This document shows, in pieces, positions 8,762-17,650 of a DNA stretch of 64,000 nt. The DNA is taken from assembly GCF_963664965.1 (NCBI RefSeq), contig NZ_OY761823.1, positions 1,622,001-1,686,000 on the forward strand, written 5' to 3'. Position 1 is the first letter of the stretch, and each line of letters starts with the position of its first letter. A program made the position numbers and the translations under genes. This stretch comes from an uncultured Pseudodesulfovibrio sp. Its GTDB lineage: Bacteria > Desulfobacterota > Desulfovibrionia > Desulfovibrionales > Desulfovibrionaceae. The notes under the pieces were generated by a model. The model did not search any database, was not told where the DNA came from, and was given only the letters and a program-made list of their open reading frames with translations.

Positions 8762-8826
8762 GCGCACCAAAAAGCTTAGGAGATTCTCAAGAACCCTTCA
8801 CGAAGGGTTCTTGAGCCGCCGGAGGC
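8762..8826 (+). repeat. Intergenic repeat family A, direct copy before glpK
   Basis: A 65-bp element running from GCGCACCAAAAAG to CCGCCGGAGGC, with an internal hairpin CAAGAACCCTT/AAGGGTTCTTG. A second copy of the same length, differing at about ten positions, lies at 36040-36104, and a partial inverted copy at 8662-8697. It ends 30 bp before glpK and just before its ribosome-binding site, so it lies in the likely glpK leader. Confidence 0.8.
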
Positions 8827-8856
8827 AAGCCCCCCGCAGGGGATAAGGAGATCAAG

Positions 8857-10368
8857 ATGGCGAAATATGTCGGAGCGGTTGATTCGGGAACCACGAGCAG
8901 CCGGTTCATCATTTTTGATGAAAAGGGCCGCATCGTGGGCATGGACCAGAAGGAACACGAGCAGATTTACCCGAAACCGGGCTGGGTCGAGCATGATCCC
9001 ATGGAAATCTGGCGCAATACCGAGGAAGTCATTCGCGGTGCGCTGACCAAATCCGGCATCAAGGGGTCCGAGCTCGCCGCCATCGGCATCACCAATCAGC
9101 GTGAAACCACTGTGGTCTGGGACCGCAACACCGGCAAGCCGTTCTATAATGCGATTGTCTGGCAGTGCACCCGCACCCATGAAATCTGCAAGGAACTCAT
9201 TGCCGAGGGTGGGCAGGACCGTTTCCGTGAGAAGACCGGGCTGCCCATTGCCACGTATTTTTCCGGTCCCAAGATCAAGTGGATACTGGACAACGTGCCC
9301 GAGGCCCGTAGTGCCGCAGAGCGCGGCGACGCCATGTTCGGCACCATCGAGACATGGATCATCTGGTGGCTGACCGGCGGTCCGCGGGGCGGCGCGCACG
9401 TTACGGACGTGACCAACGCCAGCCGCACCATGCTCATGGACCTCCATTCACTCGAGTGGGATGAGGAAATCATGAAAATCATGGGCATTCCCGCGCAGGG
9501 ACTGCCCCGGATCGTGCCGTCCTCGGACGAGGATACGTGGGGGCCGACCTCGGAAGACGGTCCGCTCGGTGCGCGTGTGCCGGTCTGTGGCGCCGTGGGT
9601 GACCAGCAGGCCGCGCTTGTGGGCCAGACCTGTTTCGCACCCGGTCAGGCAAAGAATACCTACGGCACCGGCTGCTTCCTGCTCATGCATACCGGCCATG
9701 AACCCATCCAGTCCAAGCACGGGCTTATCACGACGTTGGCCTACCAGTTCAGCGGACGCAAACCGTCATACTGTCTGGAAGGTTCCATCGCCATTGCCGG
9801 GGCGCTCGTCCAGTGGCTGCGCGACAATTTGCAGATGTTCGAGTCCGCGCCGCAGATCGAGGACCTGGCCCGCAAGGTCGAGGATACCGGCGGCATGTAC
9901 ATCGTGCCCGCGTTTTCCGGCCTGTACGCCCCGTACTGGCGGCCCGATGCCCGCGGCGTCATGGTCGGCCTGACCCGCTACATCAACCGCAATCACATCG
10001 CTCGTGCCGTGCTTGAAGCCACGGCGTATCAGACCATGGACATCGTCGAGGCCATGAACAAGGATTCCGGCGTGGAACTCCAGACGCTCAAGGCGGACGG
10101 CGGCATGGTCTTCAACGAACTACTTATGCAGTTCCAGTCCGATATTCTCAATGTCCCGGTGGTCAGGCCGAAAGTGGCGGAAACCACCTGTCTCGGTGCG
10201 GCCTACGCAGCGGGAATCGCTGTTGGCTTCTGGTCCGGCCGCGAGGAGCTGTACAACAACTGGGAAGAGGACAAGACGTGGCAGCCCGACATGGCCGAGG
10301 AAGTTCGCGCGGCTGGCTACAAGGGCTGGAAAAAGGCCGTTGAGAGGACGTACGACTGGGTTGATTAA
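8857..10368 (+). CDS. glpK: Glycerol kinase
   Basis: Phosphorylates glycerol to glycerol 3-phosphate with ATP in the cytoplasm, supplying the substrate for GlpAB. It is 503 aa, essentially the E. coli length. FGGY-family signatures are visible: the N-terminal phosphate loop DSGTTSSR at residues 10-17, NQRET near 83, the [10 protein letters not shown] motif near 248, and the C-terminal [11 protein letters not shown] stretch near 413. AAGGAG precedes the ATG. It is separated from the dehydrogenase genes by 267 bp of inverted repeats and followed by a clear terminator. Confidence 0.97.
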   Translation: MAKYVGAVDSGTTSSRFIIFDEKGRIVGMDQKEHEQIYPKPGWVEHDPMEIWRNTEEVIRGALTKSGIKGSELAAIGITNQRETTVVWDRNTGKPFYNAIVWQCTRTHEICKELIAEGGQDRFREKTGLPIATYFSGPKIKWILDNVPEARSAAERGDAMFGTIETWIIWWLTGGPRGGAHVTDVTNASRTMLMDLHSLEWDEEIMKIMGIPAQGLPRIVPSSDEDTWGPTSEDGPLGARVPVCGAVGDQQAALVGQTCFAPGQAKNTYGTGCFLLMHTGHEPIQSKHGLITTLAYQFSGRKPSYCLEGSIAIAGALVQWLRDNLQMFESAPQIEDLARKVEDTGGMYIVPAFSGLYAPYWRPDARGVMVGLTRYINRNHIARAVLEATAYQTMDIVEAMNKDSGVELQTLKADGGMVFNELLMQFQSDILNVPVVRPKVAETTCLGAAYAAGIAVGFWSGREELYNNWEEDKTWQPDMAEEVRAAGYKGWKKAVERTYDWVD

Positions 10369-10392
10369 GGTTTGTTTTTTGAATGAAAAAGC

Positions 10393-10428
10393 AGAGGCCC
10401 GAAGATTGTCTTTGGGCCTCTTTTTTTA
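10393..10428 (+). terminator. Rho-independent terminator of glpK
   Basis: AGAGGCCC (10393-10400) pairs with GGGCCTCT (10414-10421), followed by a T run. It closes the glycerol operon 24 bp after the glpK stop. Confidence 0.85.
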
Positions 10429-10461
10429 TGTTTAAAGGCAGAAAGGCGGAAAGGCAGAGAT

Positions 10462-10679
10462 CCAGTCGCTAATGCTCCTTCCGTGTCCTGCGCGGACGGC
10501 GGTACTTTTTGGCTGGGCCGCCCCAAAAAGTACCAAAAAACTCGGCTTTTGCTTGATTTTACCGCCTTGTATCTTCGGAGCCAAGAATCTGATCAAACCG
10601 GGCCGCTCCCGAGTCCAGTCGCCGAAGACGGCTCCGGGACTCGATAGAGCCGCGGCTTCACGTTTTGTCAGCTTCTAGG
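10462..10679 (+). repeat. Left arm of long imperfect inverted repeat (family B)
   Basis: About 218 bp beginning CCAGTCGCT and ending GTCAGCTTCTAGG. The reverse complement of 10836-11052 aligns with it along its whole length with scattered differences (for example shared TTTTTGGCTGGGCCGCCCC-like, CCAAGAATCTGATC and AGTCGCCGAAG blocks). Inside each arm a smaller hairpin GGTACTTTTTGG/CCAAAAAGTACC is present. Short open frames in it look incidental. Confidence 0.8.
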
Positions 10680-10835
10680 CTTCGAAGATAAGGGCTAAGT
10701 GTAGGCCTTCGTGTGGATGTAAGATATGAAAGGCAAGCAGGTGAAATAGCAGAATATTAACCTTACGCTACCGCACTTGCCTCCCAGGCAGCTTGGCAGC
10801 CGAAGGCGAGGACGAGCCAATCAGACCTCATCGGT
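10680..10835. other. Spacer between the inverted-repeat arms
   Basis: 156 bp without a credible gene, ribosome-binding site or transposase remnant. Part of it (AGGCAGCTTGGCAGCC) is locally self-complementary. Nothing else is recognised. Confidence 0.5.
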
Positions 10836-11052
10836 CCTAGAAGCTGACCAAACAAAGGCTGCGGCTTTTTCGAATCACGGAGCCGCTTCGGCGACTTGAT
10901 TCGGGAGCAGCTTGTTTGGATCAGATTCTTGGATCGGTGAGAGTCCGGCGGGTAAATTAAGCGAAAGCCGAGTTTCTTTGGTTCTTTTCTTGGGGCGGCT
11001 CAGCCAAGAAAGAACCCCGCCGGGAGGGCATGGAGGTCGCGAAAGCGACTGG
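10836..11052 (-). repeat. Right arm of long imperfect inverted repeat (family B)
   Basis: Begins CCTAGAAGC and ends GCGACTGG; it is the diverged reverse complement of 10462-10679. The nested hairpin here reads GGTTCTTTTCTTGG/CCAAGAAAGAACC, so hairpins in both arms keep pairing although the bases differ. That covariation suggests selection on structure or two separate insertions of one element. Confidence 0.8.
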
Positions 11053-11138
11053 CTTTCTGCCTTTCGTCTTATGCTTTTTTTGCCTTTTGCGCGATAAAAT
11101 CGCGCCTGCCTTTCAAGCGCCGCAGGCATCCCCATTAT

Positions 11139-12314
11139 TTACCCGACAACAAACTCCCTGATCTCCCGCACCCTCTTGATGTACGCTTCCTGATAAAGCG
11201 GCCCATTCGCCGTGAATCCCTTCGCCACTTCGCTGTGAACATCACACCACTCGGCCAGCGCGGGTGAGCGCCAGATGCGGCTGTAGACCTTAATCATGTG
11301 CAGCGTCATGTGGCAGACCGGCATTTGCTGGCGTGCCGCGACCAGAAGCGGGGTGTAGTCGCGCCCGAGGTCAAGGAAAAAGCCTGCCACGGCTTCCGCG
11401 CAGAGGTAGTTCGCCCCGGAGGTGAGTTTCTCCATCATCTCGGTTTCATCAAGGCCTACGGGCTGCCAGCCGTTATTCCATTCCTGCGGGATGATTTCGT
11501 TTGCATCATATGTAATGGTTCCAGTCTTGAGGAAGTCGGCGATTTTGTCGGCCAGACGTTCGGGCATGGGGCCGATGTGCTCGATGTCGCGCTGGGCATG
11601 CAGTCCGGTGATGCGGTCGTTTGTTTCTTCCAGCTTGATTTTGAGGAACGGGCAGTGGGATTCGATGCGCTTGTCGGACTCGGCCCAGATGCCGCCGAAA
11701 ACCCGGTTCATGTCGAGAATGTGAATGTCATCGAGCGCGTTTGTCCATGACTCGAAAACTTCCGGGGCATATTTGCCGAGCTCGCCCCAGCCGTCGAGAT
11801 AGGAGAACGGGTCCGGTCCAAAGGCCGGAAAGTGGGAGAGCCGTGACAGAATGAGAATGGGGACGCCGGGATTGTCGGCCCGCATCTGCGCGAGCATGTC
11901 GCCGTACCGCTTGAAATAGGTGCCCGGATTGGGCTGGAACATCTTGCAGCGGCCCTGTGTCCATTCCATCATCTCCGGCTTGTCGTTGAGCGCGCGCGGG
12001 TCCATGAAAAAGACATACTTTTCCTCGTCGTTGATAAAGAGCGGCTTGTTCTCGTGGTGCAGGCTCATGACGATGAGTTCGGGCGGGGTGTCGTCATGGT
12101 TGATCGGGCAGAACTGATTTACCAGTTCCCGGCCATGGAAATAATCTCCAAGGCCCATGGCTTTGTCCACGGCGGCCAGTGACGGCGGGATGCTGCCGGG
12201 ATGGCTCGGATATGTCATGGGCGAAGCCTGTACATGATACGCACAGTCGAAACCGCGTTCCTGCATGACGCGCCTGACGAAATCAGCCTGACAGTTTCCC
12301 AGAAAATTCAGCAT
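11139..12314 (-). CDS. GNCQ-motif protein, WcbI/SGNH-like, function unknown
   Basis: A 391-aa cytoplasmic-looking protein with no signal peptide or membrane helix. The N-terminus FLGNCQ (residues 3-8) matches the opening motif of WcbI-type polysaccharide-biosynthesis enzymes and related SGNH-like folds, but I cannot identify the rest with certainty. Further on are LILSRLSHFPAFGPD (near 150-165) and a C-terminal helical region. The ATG at 12314 is preceded by AAGGGAG, better than the ATG at 12335. It stands alone, leftward, between the long inverted repeat and the divergent pst operon. Acyltransferase or esterase activity on a glycan is possible but unproven. Confidence 0.6.
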   Translation of the reverse strand: MLNFLGNCQADFVRRVMQERGFDCAYHVQASPMTYPSHPGSIPPSLAAVDKAMGLGDYFHGRELVNQFCPINHDDTPPELIVMSLHHENKPLFINDEEKYVFFMDPRALNDKPEMMEWTQGRCKMFQPNPGTYFKRYGDMLAQMRADNPGVPILILSRLSHFPAFGPDPFSYLDGWGELGKYAPEVFESWTNALDDIHILDMNRVFGGIWAESDKRIESHCPFLKIKLEETNDRITGLHAQRDIEHIGPMPERLADKIADFLKTGTITYDANEIIPQEWNNGWQPVGLDETEMMEKLTSGANYLCAEAVAGFFLDLGRDYTPLLVAARQQMPVCHMTLHMIKVYSRIWRSPALAEWCDVHSEVAKGFTANGPLYQEAYIKRVREIREFVVG

Positions 12315-12447
12315 GTTTCTCCCTTGTCGTGACAATCCGTTTTTCCCTGTTTTTTCTTATCGGCGAGTGTTGCGGAAAACCTGAGGGAAAACAAGCGGTT
12401 TACTCTTCGAAGTTCGCAGAAATCCTCTCTGGTCAGAAAAATCTACA

Positions 12448-12487
12448 TGTAACACAAGCGTAACAGACGCCTCATCGTGCTGTAACA
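12448..12487 (+). promoter_or_regulatory. PhoB-type box upstream of pstS
   Basis: TGTAACA (12448-12454), CGTAACA (12459-12465) and TGTAACA (12481-12487) are 7-bp direct repeats spaced 11 and 22 bp apart, the helical phasing of Pho boxes. A TATCTA hexamer at 12493-12498 could be the -10 element. It strongly suggests phosphate-starvation activation of pstSCA. Confidence 0.7.
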
Positions 12488-12561
12488 GCCCTTATCTAGT
12501 GTCTCCGCATCACAACTTGGTCATCTTACATTTTCATAAACCCTTTTGAGGAGATTTTTCG

Positions 12562-13605
12562 ATGCCTAAATTCATGAAACTGCTCGTCGCCGCAGCCGCT
12601 ATCATTGCGCTTGGTTCCGGCATGGCCCAGGCCCGCGATCAGGTCAAGATCGTTGGTTCCTCTACCGTGTATCCGTTTTCCAGTTACGTAGCCGAAGAGC
12701 TGGGCGCTACCACCAAGTTCAAGTCTCCGGTCGTTGAATCCACCGGTTCCGGCGGCGGTCACAAGCTTTTCGGCAACGGCGTCGGGCTCGACACCCCTGA
12801 CATCACCAACTCTTCCCGCCGCATGAAGGTGAGCGAATTCGAAAAGGACCAGAAGGTCGGTATCACCGAGATCACTGAAGCCCTGATCGGCTATGACGGT
12901 ATCGCCATTGCCCAGAACGCAGCCAACGCACCGTTCGCCGTGACCAAGGCCGAGCTTGCTCTGGCTGTCATGGAAATGGTCCCGGTGGGCGGCAAGCTCG
13001 TCAAGAACCCTTACAAGACGTGGAATCAGATCAACCCCAAGCTGCCCAATCGCAAAATCCTTTTCTACGGTCCGCCGACTTCTTCCGGTACCCGCGACGC
13101 CTTTGCCGAAATGGTCATCGGCAAGTTTGCCAAGAAGCACAAGGATCTCTACGCCCCGATTTCTCCCAAGGGCAAGGCCAAGAAATACGAGTCTGTCCGT
13201 CAGGACGGCGTGTACGTGCCCGCCGGTGAAAACGACAACCTCATCGTCCAGAAGCTGACCAAGGACAAGGCCGCATTTGGCATCTTCGGTTACTCCTTCC
13301 TTGAAGAGAACTCTGACCGTATCTCCGGAGCCAAGGTGGACGGCGTTTCTCCGACCCCGGATACCATCGCGGCCGGCGAATACCCGATCTCCCGCTCCCT
13401 GTACTTCTACATCAAGAAGGCACATCTCGATAAGGTTCCCGGCATGAAGGAATACGTCGAGCTGTTCATGAGCGAAAAGATGATCGGCCCCCGCGGTCTG
13501 CTGAAGCGTATCGGTCTGGTGCCGCTTGCCAACGACCTGCGTAAACAGGTTCAGAAGGACGTGCTGTCCTACAAGAACCTGACTCTGGAAGACCTGAAGC
13601 ACTAA
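12562..13605 (+). CDS. pstS: Phosphate ABC transporter substrate-binding protein
   Basis: Periplasmic phosphate receptor of 347 aa. An N-terminal signal peptide of about 24 residues (hydrophobic LLVAAAAIIALG, cleavage likely after AQA) is followed by the PstS fold: VGSSTVYPF near 30-38, ESTGSGGGH near 55-63 and GTRDAF near 176-181, the phosphate-contacting loops of the family. A strong ribosome site (GAGGAG) precedes the ATG, and a Pho box lies about 75-115 bp upstream. A strong intercistronic hairpin follows the stop, which fits high expression of the receptor relative to the permeases. Confidence 0.92.
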   Translation: MPKFMKLLVAAAAIIALGSGMAQARDQVKIVGSSTVYPFSSYVAEELGATTKFKSPVVESTGSGGGHKLFGNGVGLDTPDITNSSRRMKVSEFEKDQKVGITEITEALIGYDGIAIAQNAANAPFAVTKAELALAVMEMVPVGGKLVKNPYKTWNQINPKLPNRKILFYGPPTSSGTRDAFAEMVIGKFAKKHKDLYAPISPKGKAKKYESVRQDGVYVPAGENDNLIVQKLTKDKAAFGIFGYSFLEENSDRISGAKVDGVSPTPDTIAAGEYPISRSLYFYIKKAHLDKVPGMKEYVELFMSEKMIGPRGLLKRIGLVPLANDLRKQVQKDVLSYKNLTLEDLKH

Positions 13606-13616
13606 ACATGTTCAAC

Positions 13617-13655
13617 GCGAAGAGACCGGACTCCATCGAGGTCCGGTCTCTTCGC
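13617..13655 (+). terminator. Intercistronic hairpin after pstS
   Basis: A 15-bp perfect stem (13617-13631 with 13641-13655, core GAAGAGACCGGAC) with a 9-base loop and no T run. It probably stabilises the pstS message or partly reduces readthrough to pstC. Confidence 0.65.
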
Positions 13656-13677
13656 CGTTGTCAGACGGGGAACACCT

Positions 13678-14901
13678 GTGGAAAGCAGCAAGATATTTTT
13701 CTACCTTTTTTGCGGATTGATACCGCTCGCCGTGGTCGCCTATTTTCTGGCTACGAAGAAGACCTATTCGGTCAAGTTCGAGGGCGAAACATTTCAGTCC
13801 ACACCGGGCAGCTACGGATGGTATGCCATTGTCTGTACACTGTTCCCGGCTTTGCTCGCGTCGTTTCTCGCGGCCATCCTGCAACTGGCAGGAATCGTCG
13901 AGGTGCCGGGAACGGCGCTGATCGCCACTGCCATCGCCATTGCCGCGGGCGGGTTGTGGGTCGCACTGATGACGATCAAGCCGAGCCTGCGCGCCCGTGC
14001 CATCGTGGAGCAGCTTATCGTGAAGCTGCTTTTTGTCGCGTCATTGGTCTCCATCCTGACCACGGTGGGCATCGTCCTTTCCGTGACATTCGAGGCCATC
14101 AAGTTTTTTGACATGGTCAGCCTGTGGGATTTCCTCACCGGTACGACGTGGAACCCGGATGAGGCGGTCGCGGGCAAGGATACGCAGGGCGTGTTCGGTT
14201 CCATCCCGCTGTTTGCCGGTACGTTCATGATTACAGGCATCGCCATGTTGGTGGCGGTTCCCATCGGGTTGTTTTCCGCCATCTGCATGGCCGAGTATGC
14301 GTCCCCGACATTTCGCAAGGTAGCCAAACCCGCTCTGGAGATTCTCGCGGGTATTCCTACGGTCGTGTACGGCTTCTTTGCTGCCATCACGGTCAGCCCC
14401 ATGGTCGTGAGTGCGGCTGAGTTCTTCGGTGTCCAAGCGGATTTTACCAATGCGCTCGCACCGGGACTGGTCATGGGCGTCATGATCATTCCGCTGATTT
14501 CCTCGCTTTCGGACGACGTCATTACCTCGGTTCCGGGGTCCCTGCGGGAAGGCTCTCTGGCCATGGGGGCCTATCGTTCCGAGACCATCAAGACCGTGGT
14601 GCTACCAGCGGCCCTGCCCGGTATCGTTTCCGCATTCCTGCTCGCGGTTTCCCGCGCGGTCGGTGAAACCATGATTGTGGTCATGGCTGCCGGACTGCGC
14701 GCCAATCTCACATGGAACCCGCTGGAAGGCATGACCACCGTGACCGTGCGTATCGTGGACGCGTTCACCGGCGATCAGGCGTTTGACAGCCCGGAAACCC
14801 TGTCGGCCTTCGGGCTGGGGCTGGTCCTTCTGGTGGTCACCCTGATTCTCAATGTAATATCGCTGGTGGTCATCCGCCGGTTCAGACAGCAGTACGAATA
14901 A
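13678..14901 (+). CDS. pstC: Phosphate ABC transporter permease PstC
   Basis: Inner-membrane permease subunit of the phosphate importer (407 aa, longer than E. coli PstC at 319). Two or three helices in the first 120 residues precede the core BPD_transp_1 domain. The core contains the EAA-type loop (GAYRSETIKTVVLPAALPGI near 298-317) that contacts the ATPase. The start is a GTG at 13678 with weak ribosome-binding signal after the hairpin. It is followed by pstA after 15 bases. Confidence 0.9.
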   Translation: MESSKIFFYLFCGLIPLAVVAYFLATKKTYSVKFEGETFQSTPGSYGWYAIVCTLFPALLASFLAAILQLAGIVEVPGTALIATAIAIAAGGLWVALMTIKPSLRARAIVEQLIVKLLFVASLVSILTTVGIVLSVTFEAIKFFDMVSLWDFLTGTTWNPDEAVAGKDTQGVFGSIPLFAGTFMITGIAMLVAVPIGLFSAICMAEYASPTFRKVAKPALEILAGIPTVVYGFFAAITVSPMVVSAAEFFGVQADFTNALAPGLVMGVMIIPLISSLSDDVITSVPGSLREGSLAMGAYRSETIKTVVLPAALPGIVSAFLLAVSRAVGETMIVVMAAGLRANLTWNPLEGMTTVTVRIVDAFTGDQAFDSPETLSAFGLGLVLLVVTLILNVISLVVIRRFRQQYE

Positions 14902-14916
14902 GAGGCAGGTCATATC

Positions 14917-16077
14917 ATGCAGATTTCCATTGATCCCAAAAAACTGAAAAGGCGCGAACGCAAGGACAGGATGTTCGTATGCTATTCATACGCAGCCATC
15001 TTTCTGGCCGGGGCGTTTCTGGTCTTCTTTTTCGCCGACATCGTACGGACCGCATGGTCCGCCTTTGAACAGGCCGAACTGCGCGTCGAGCTGCATTACA
15101 ATGAAGAGGCCAAGGAGATGGGCGATTATGCCCTGAGCGAGGAAATGAGTTATCTCGTCAGCCGTGGCGTGACGCGCCTCATCCCGAACCAGATGCGCGA
15201 AGACCGTTCCCTGCTTGGTACGACCCAGGAAAAGTGGGTGCTGGCGGATGCCGAGGTGGACCAGTATCTCAAGGGCAAACCCAACCGCTTGAAGAAGAAG
15301 GAACGCCAGCTTGTGGACCGGCTGCGTGCCGAAGGCCGTGCGCGCCTTGCATTCAATATCGGATTCTTTGAAAACGGCGACTCCAAGCTGCCGGAAATGG
15401 CTGGCATCTGGGCCGCTGCGGTCGGGTCCATGTACGTGCTCGTCATCACGTTCCTGTTCAGCTTTCCACTCGGGGTGGCAACGGCGATCTATCTGGAAGA
15501 GTTTGCGCCGGACAATCGGTTCATGCAGATCATCGAGGTCAACATCAACAACCTCGCAGCGATCCCGTCGATCCTGTTCGGTTTGCTCGGCCTGTCCATC
15601 TTCATCAACTTCATGGGCGTGCCGCGCTCGTCCGCATTGGCGGGCGGCCTGACGCTTTCGCTTATGACCCTGCCGGTCATCATTATCTCCACCCGTGCCT
15701 CCATTCTCGCCATTCCCGATTCCATTCGTGAAGGTGCGCTGGCTCTGGGCGCGACTCGCTGGCAGATGGTCCTGACCAATATCCTGCCGCTGTCGCTGCC
15801 CGGTATCCTGACCGGTACGATCATCGGTCTGGCCCGCGCCATCGGTGAAACGGCCCCGCTCATGATTGTCGGCATGATGGCCTATATCCCGGAAGCGCCG
15901 GACGGATTCACCAGTGCCGCCACGGTCCTGCCCGCACAGATTTATACGTGGTCGTCCGACTCCTTGCGGGCCTTCACCGAGCGTACTTCCGCAGGCATCA
16001 TCGTCCTGCTCGCGGTCATGCTGCTCATGAACGGTGCGGCTATTTACCTGCGTAACAAGTATGAAACCAAATGGTAG
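14917..16077 (+). CDS. pstA: Phosphate ABC transporter permease PstA
   Basis: Second permease subunit (386 aa). After a first helix near residues 22-45, an insertion of about 110 mostly charged residues precedes the core domain, the arrangement known as DUF3333 in many proteobacterial PstA proteins. The EAA loop (GALALGATRWQMVLTNILP near 270-288) is present. The operon ends right after it at a bidirectional terminator: there is no pstB ATPase or phoU gene, so the ATPase must be encoded elsewhere. Confidence 0.92.
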   Translation: MQISIDPKKLKRRERKDRMFVCYSYAAIFLAGAFLVFFFADIVRTAWSAFEQAELRVELHYNEEAKEMGDYALSEEMSYLVSRGVTRLIPNQMREDRSLLGTTQEKWVLADAEVDQYLKGKPNRLKKKERQLVDRLRAEGRARLAFNIGFFENGDSKLPEMAGIWAAAVGSMYVLVITFLFSFPLGVATAIYLEEFAPDNRFMQIIEVNINNLAAIPSILFGLLGLSIFINFMGVPRSSALAGGLTLSLMTLPVIIISTRASILAIPDSIREGALALGATRWQMVLTNILPLSLPGILTGTIIGLARAIGETAPLMIVGMMAYIPEAPDGFTSAATVLPAQIYTWSSDSLRAFTERTSAGIIVLLAVMLLMNGAAIYLRNKYETKW

Positions 16078-16104
16078 ACTTTCATCATACCTCACCTCCC
16101 AACG

Positions 16105-16141
16105 AAAAAGGCCCGAAGGCAGATTGCCTTCGGGCCTTTTT
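16105..16141. terminator. Bidirectional terminator between pstA and gltA
   Basis: AAAAAGGCCCGAAGGC pairs perfectly with GCCTTCGGGCCTTTTT around a 5-base loop. T runs on both sides allow it to end the rightward pst and leftward gltA transcripts. Confidence 0.92.
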
Positions 16142-16161
16142 CAATGCGTGAATTCGGAACG

Positions 16162-17469
16162 CTACAGCCGGGTGTCGATGGGGATGTAGGAGCGTTCCTC
16201 GTTGCCGGTGTATATCTGGCGTGGTCGGTGGATTCTGACGATGCCGTCGGTATTGGCCTCGTTCCAGTGGGCGATCCAACCGGGCATGCGGCCGATGGCG
16301 AACATGACCGGGAACATGTTCACCGGAATGCCGAGGGCGCGCAGGATGATGCCGGAGTAGAAGTCCACGTTCGGGTAGAGTTTGCGTTCGGTGAAGTATT
16401 CGTCGTTCATGGCTACTTCGGCCAGCTCCAGTGCGATGTCGAGGAGCGGGTCGTCGTTGCCCGTGGATTCGAGCATGTCGTGGGCGGCCTTGCGTAGAAT
16501 CCGGGCGCGCGGATCAAAGCTCTTGTAGATGCGGTGGCCGAAGCCCATCAGACGGCATTCCTTGCGTTTCACCTTTTCGATGTACTGGGGAATGGAGGTG
16601 CCGCCTTCGTGGATTTCCTCAAGCATGCTGACAACGCCCGCGTTGGCCCCGCCGTGCAGGCGGCCCCAGAGGGCGCAGATGCCTGCCGAGACCGAGGCGA
16701 ACATGTTGGCTTCGGTGGACTGCACCATGCGTACGGTGGAGCAGGAGCAGTTCTGTTCGTGGTCCGCATGCAGCAGGAAGAACAGGGTCAGTGCCCGGAC
16801 CTGCGCGTCTGTCGGTTCGAATTGCTGATACGGAATGGAGTGCATCATGTGCAGGAAATTGCGGCAGTAGGACAGATTCGGGTCCGGATAGATGAACGGC
16901 AGTCCGTGCGCCTTGCGGTAGGACCACGCAGCAATGGTGCGGACCTTGGAAATGATTTTGGCTGCGGCACGGAGGAATTCGCCCTTGCTGGTGATTTCCA
17001 GCAGGTCGGGATGGTAGCAGCCCAGCGCGTTGATGACGGCTGACAGGATGGCCATGGGGTGTCCGTTGGACGGAAAGCCTTCGAAATGATGGCGCAGGTC
17101 TTCGTGCAGCAGTTCCTGTTCACTGAGGTAGTCGCGGAATTTTTCGCGCTGGCTGCGGGTGGGCAGTTCGCCGAAGATGAGCAGGTAGGCTGTTTCGATG
17201 AATGTGCCGTGTTCCGCCAGTTGCTCGATCGGGTAGCCGCGATAACGCAGGATGCCGTTCTCTCCGTCCACAAAGGTGATGTTGCTGGAACAGGCTCCCG
17301 TGTTGCCGAAGCCGGGGTCGTACGTGATGTGTCCGGTGTCGTTTCGCAGTGAACTGATGTCAATGGCGTGTTCGTTTTCCGTACCTACGATGATGGGCAG
17401 TTCATAGGTCTGACCGTCCAGAATAAGTTTGGCGGTCTTGCCGGTGGTCTTTTCGTTTTCTTTCAGCAT
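16162..17469 (-). CDS. gltA: Citrate synthase (type II)
   Basis: Condenses oxaloacetate and acetyl-CoA to citrate in the cytoplasm (435 aa, the hexameric Gram-negative type length). Recognisable stretches include ADHEQNCSCSTVRMV near 244-258 (active-site His), GRLHGGANAG near 273-282 and GFGHRIYK near 318-325. The ATG at 17469 has AGGAAAGG just upstream and is preferred over 17490. A candidate promoter at 17651-17678 implies a leader of about 175 nt. Confidence 0.95.
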   Translation of the reverse strand: MLKENEKTTGKTAKLILDGQTYELPIIVGTENEHAIDISSLRNDTGHITYDPGFGNTGACSSNITFVDGENGILRYRGYPIEQLAEHGTFIETAYLLIFGELPTRSQREKFRDYLSEQELLHEDLRHHFEGFPSNGHPMAILSAVINALGCYHPDLLEITSKGEFLRAAAKIISKVRTIAAWSYRKAHGLPFIYPDPNLSYCRNFLHMMHSIPYQQFEPTDAQVRALTLFFLLHADHEQNCSCSTVRMVQSTEANMFASVSAGICALWGRLHGGANAGVVSMLEEIHEGGTSIPQYIEKVKRKECRLMGFGHRIYKSFDPRARILRKAAHDMLESTGNDDPLLDIALELAEVAMNDEYFTERKLYPNVDFYSGIILRALGIPVNMFPVMFAIGRMPGWIAHWNEANTDGIVRIHRPRQIYTGNEERSYIPIDTRL

Positions 17470-17650
17470 GTCCTTTCCTTTCAAACTCATATCAAAGCCG
17501 TGTCGTATTCATCGAGAAAGCCCCCCTGACAAAGTCGGGCGCAGAAGAATATTCGTGAATCAGGCGAACACCGATTGGTTCATTCGGCTCGGTACCGATG
17601 ATTTCGACAGATATGAAATGCGGTGTGTCTTTTGCGTCTAATCATTGGAG

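Noticed and set aside
10472-11097. Short open frames inside the long inverted repeat
   Set aside because: No ribosome sites, and the same arms give unrelated frames; they look like by-products of the repeat.
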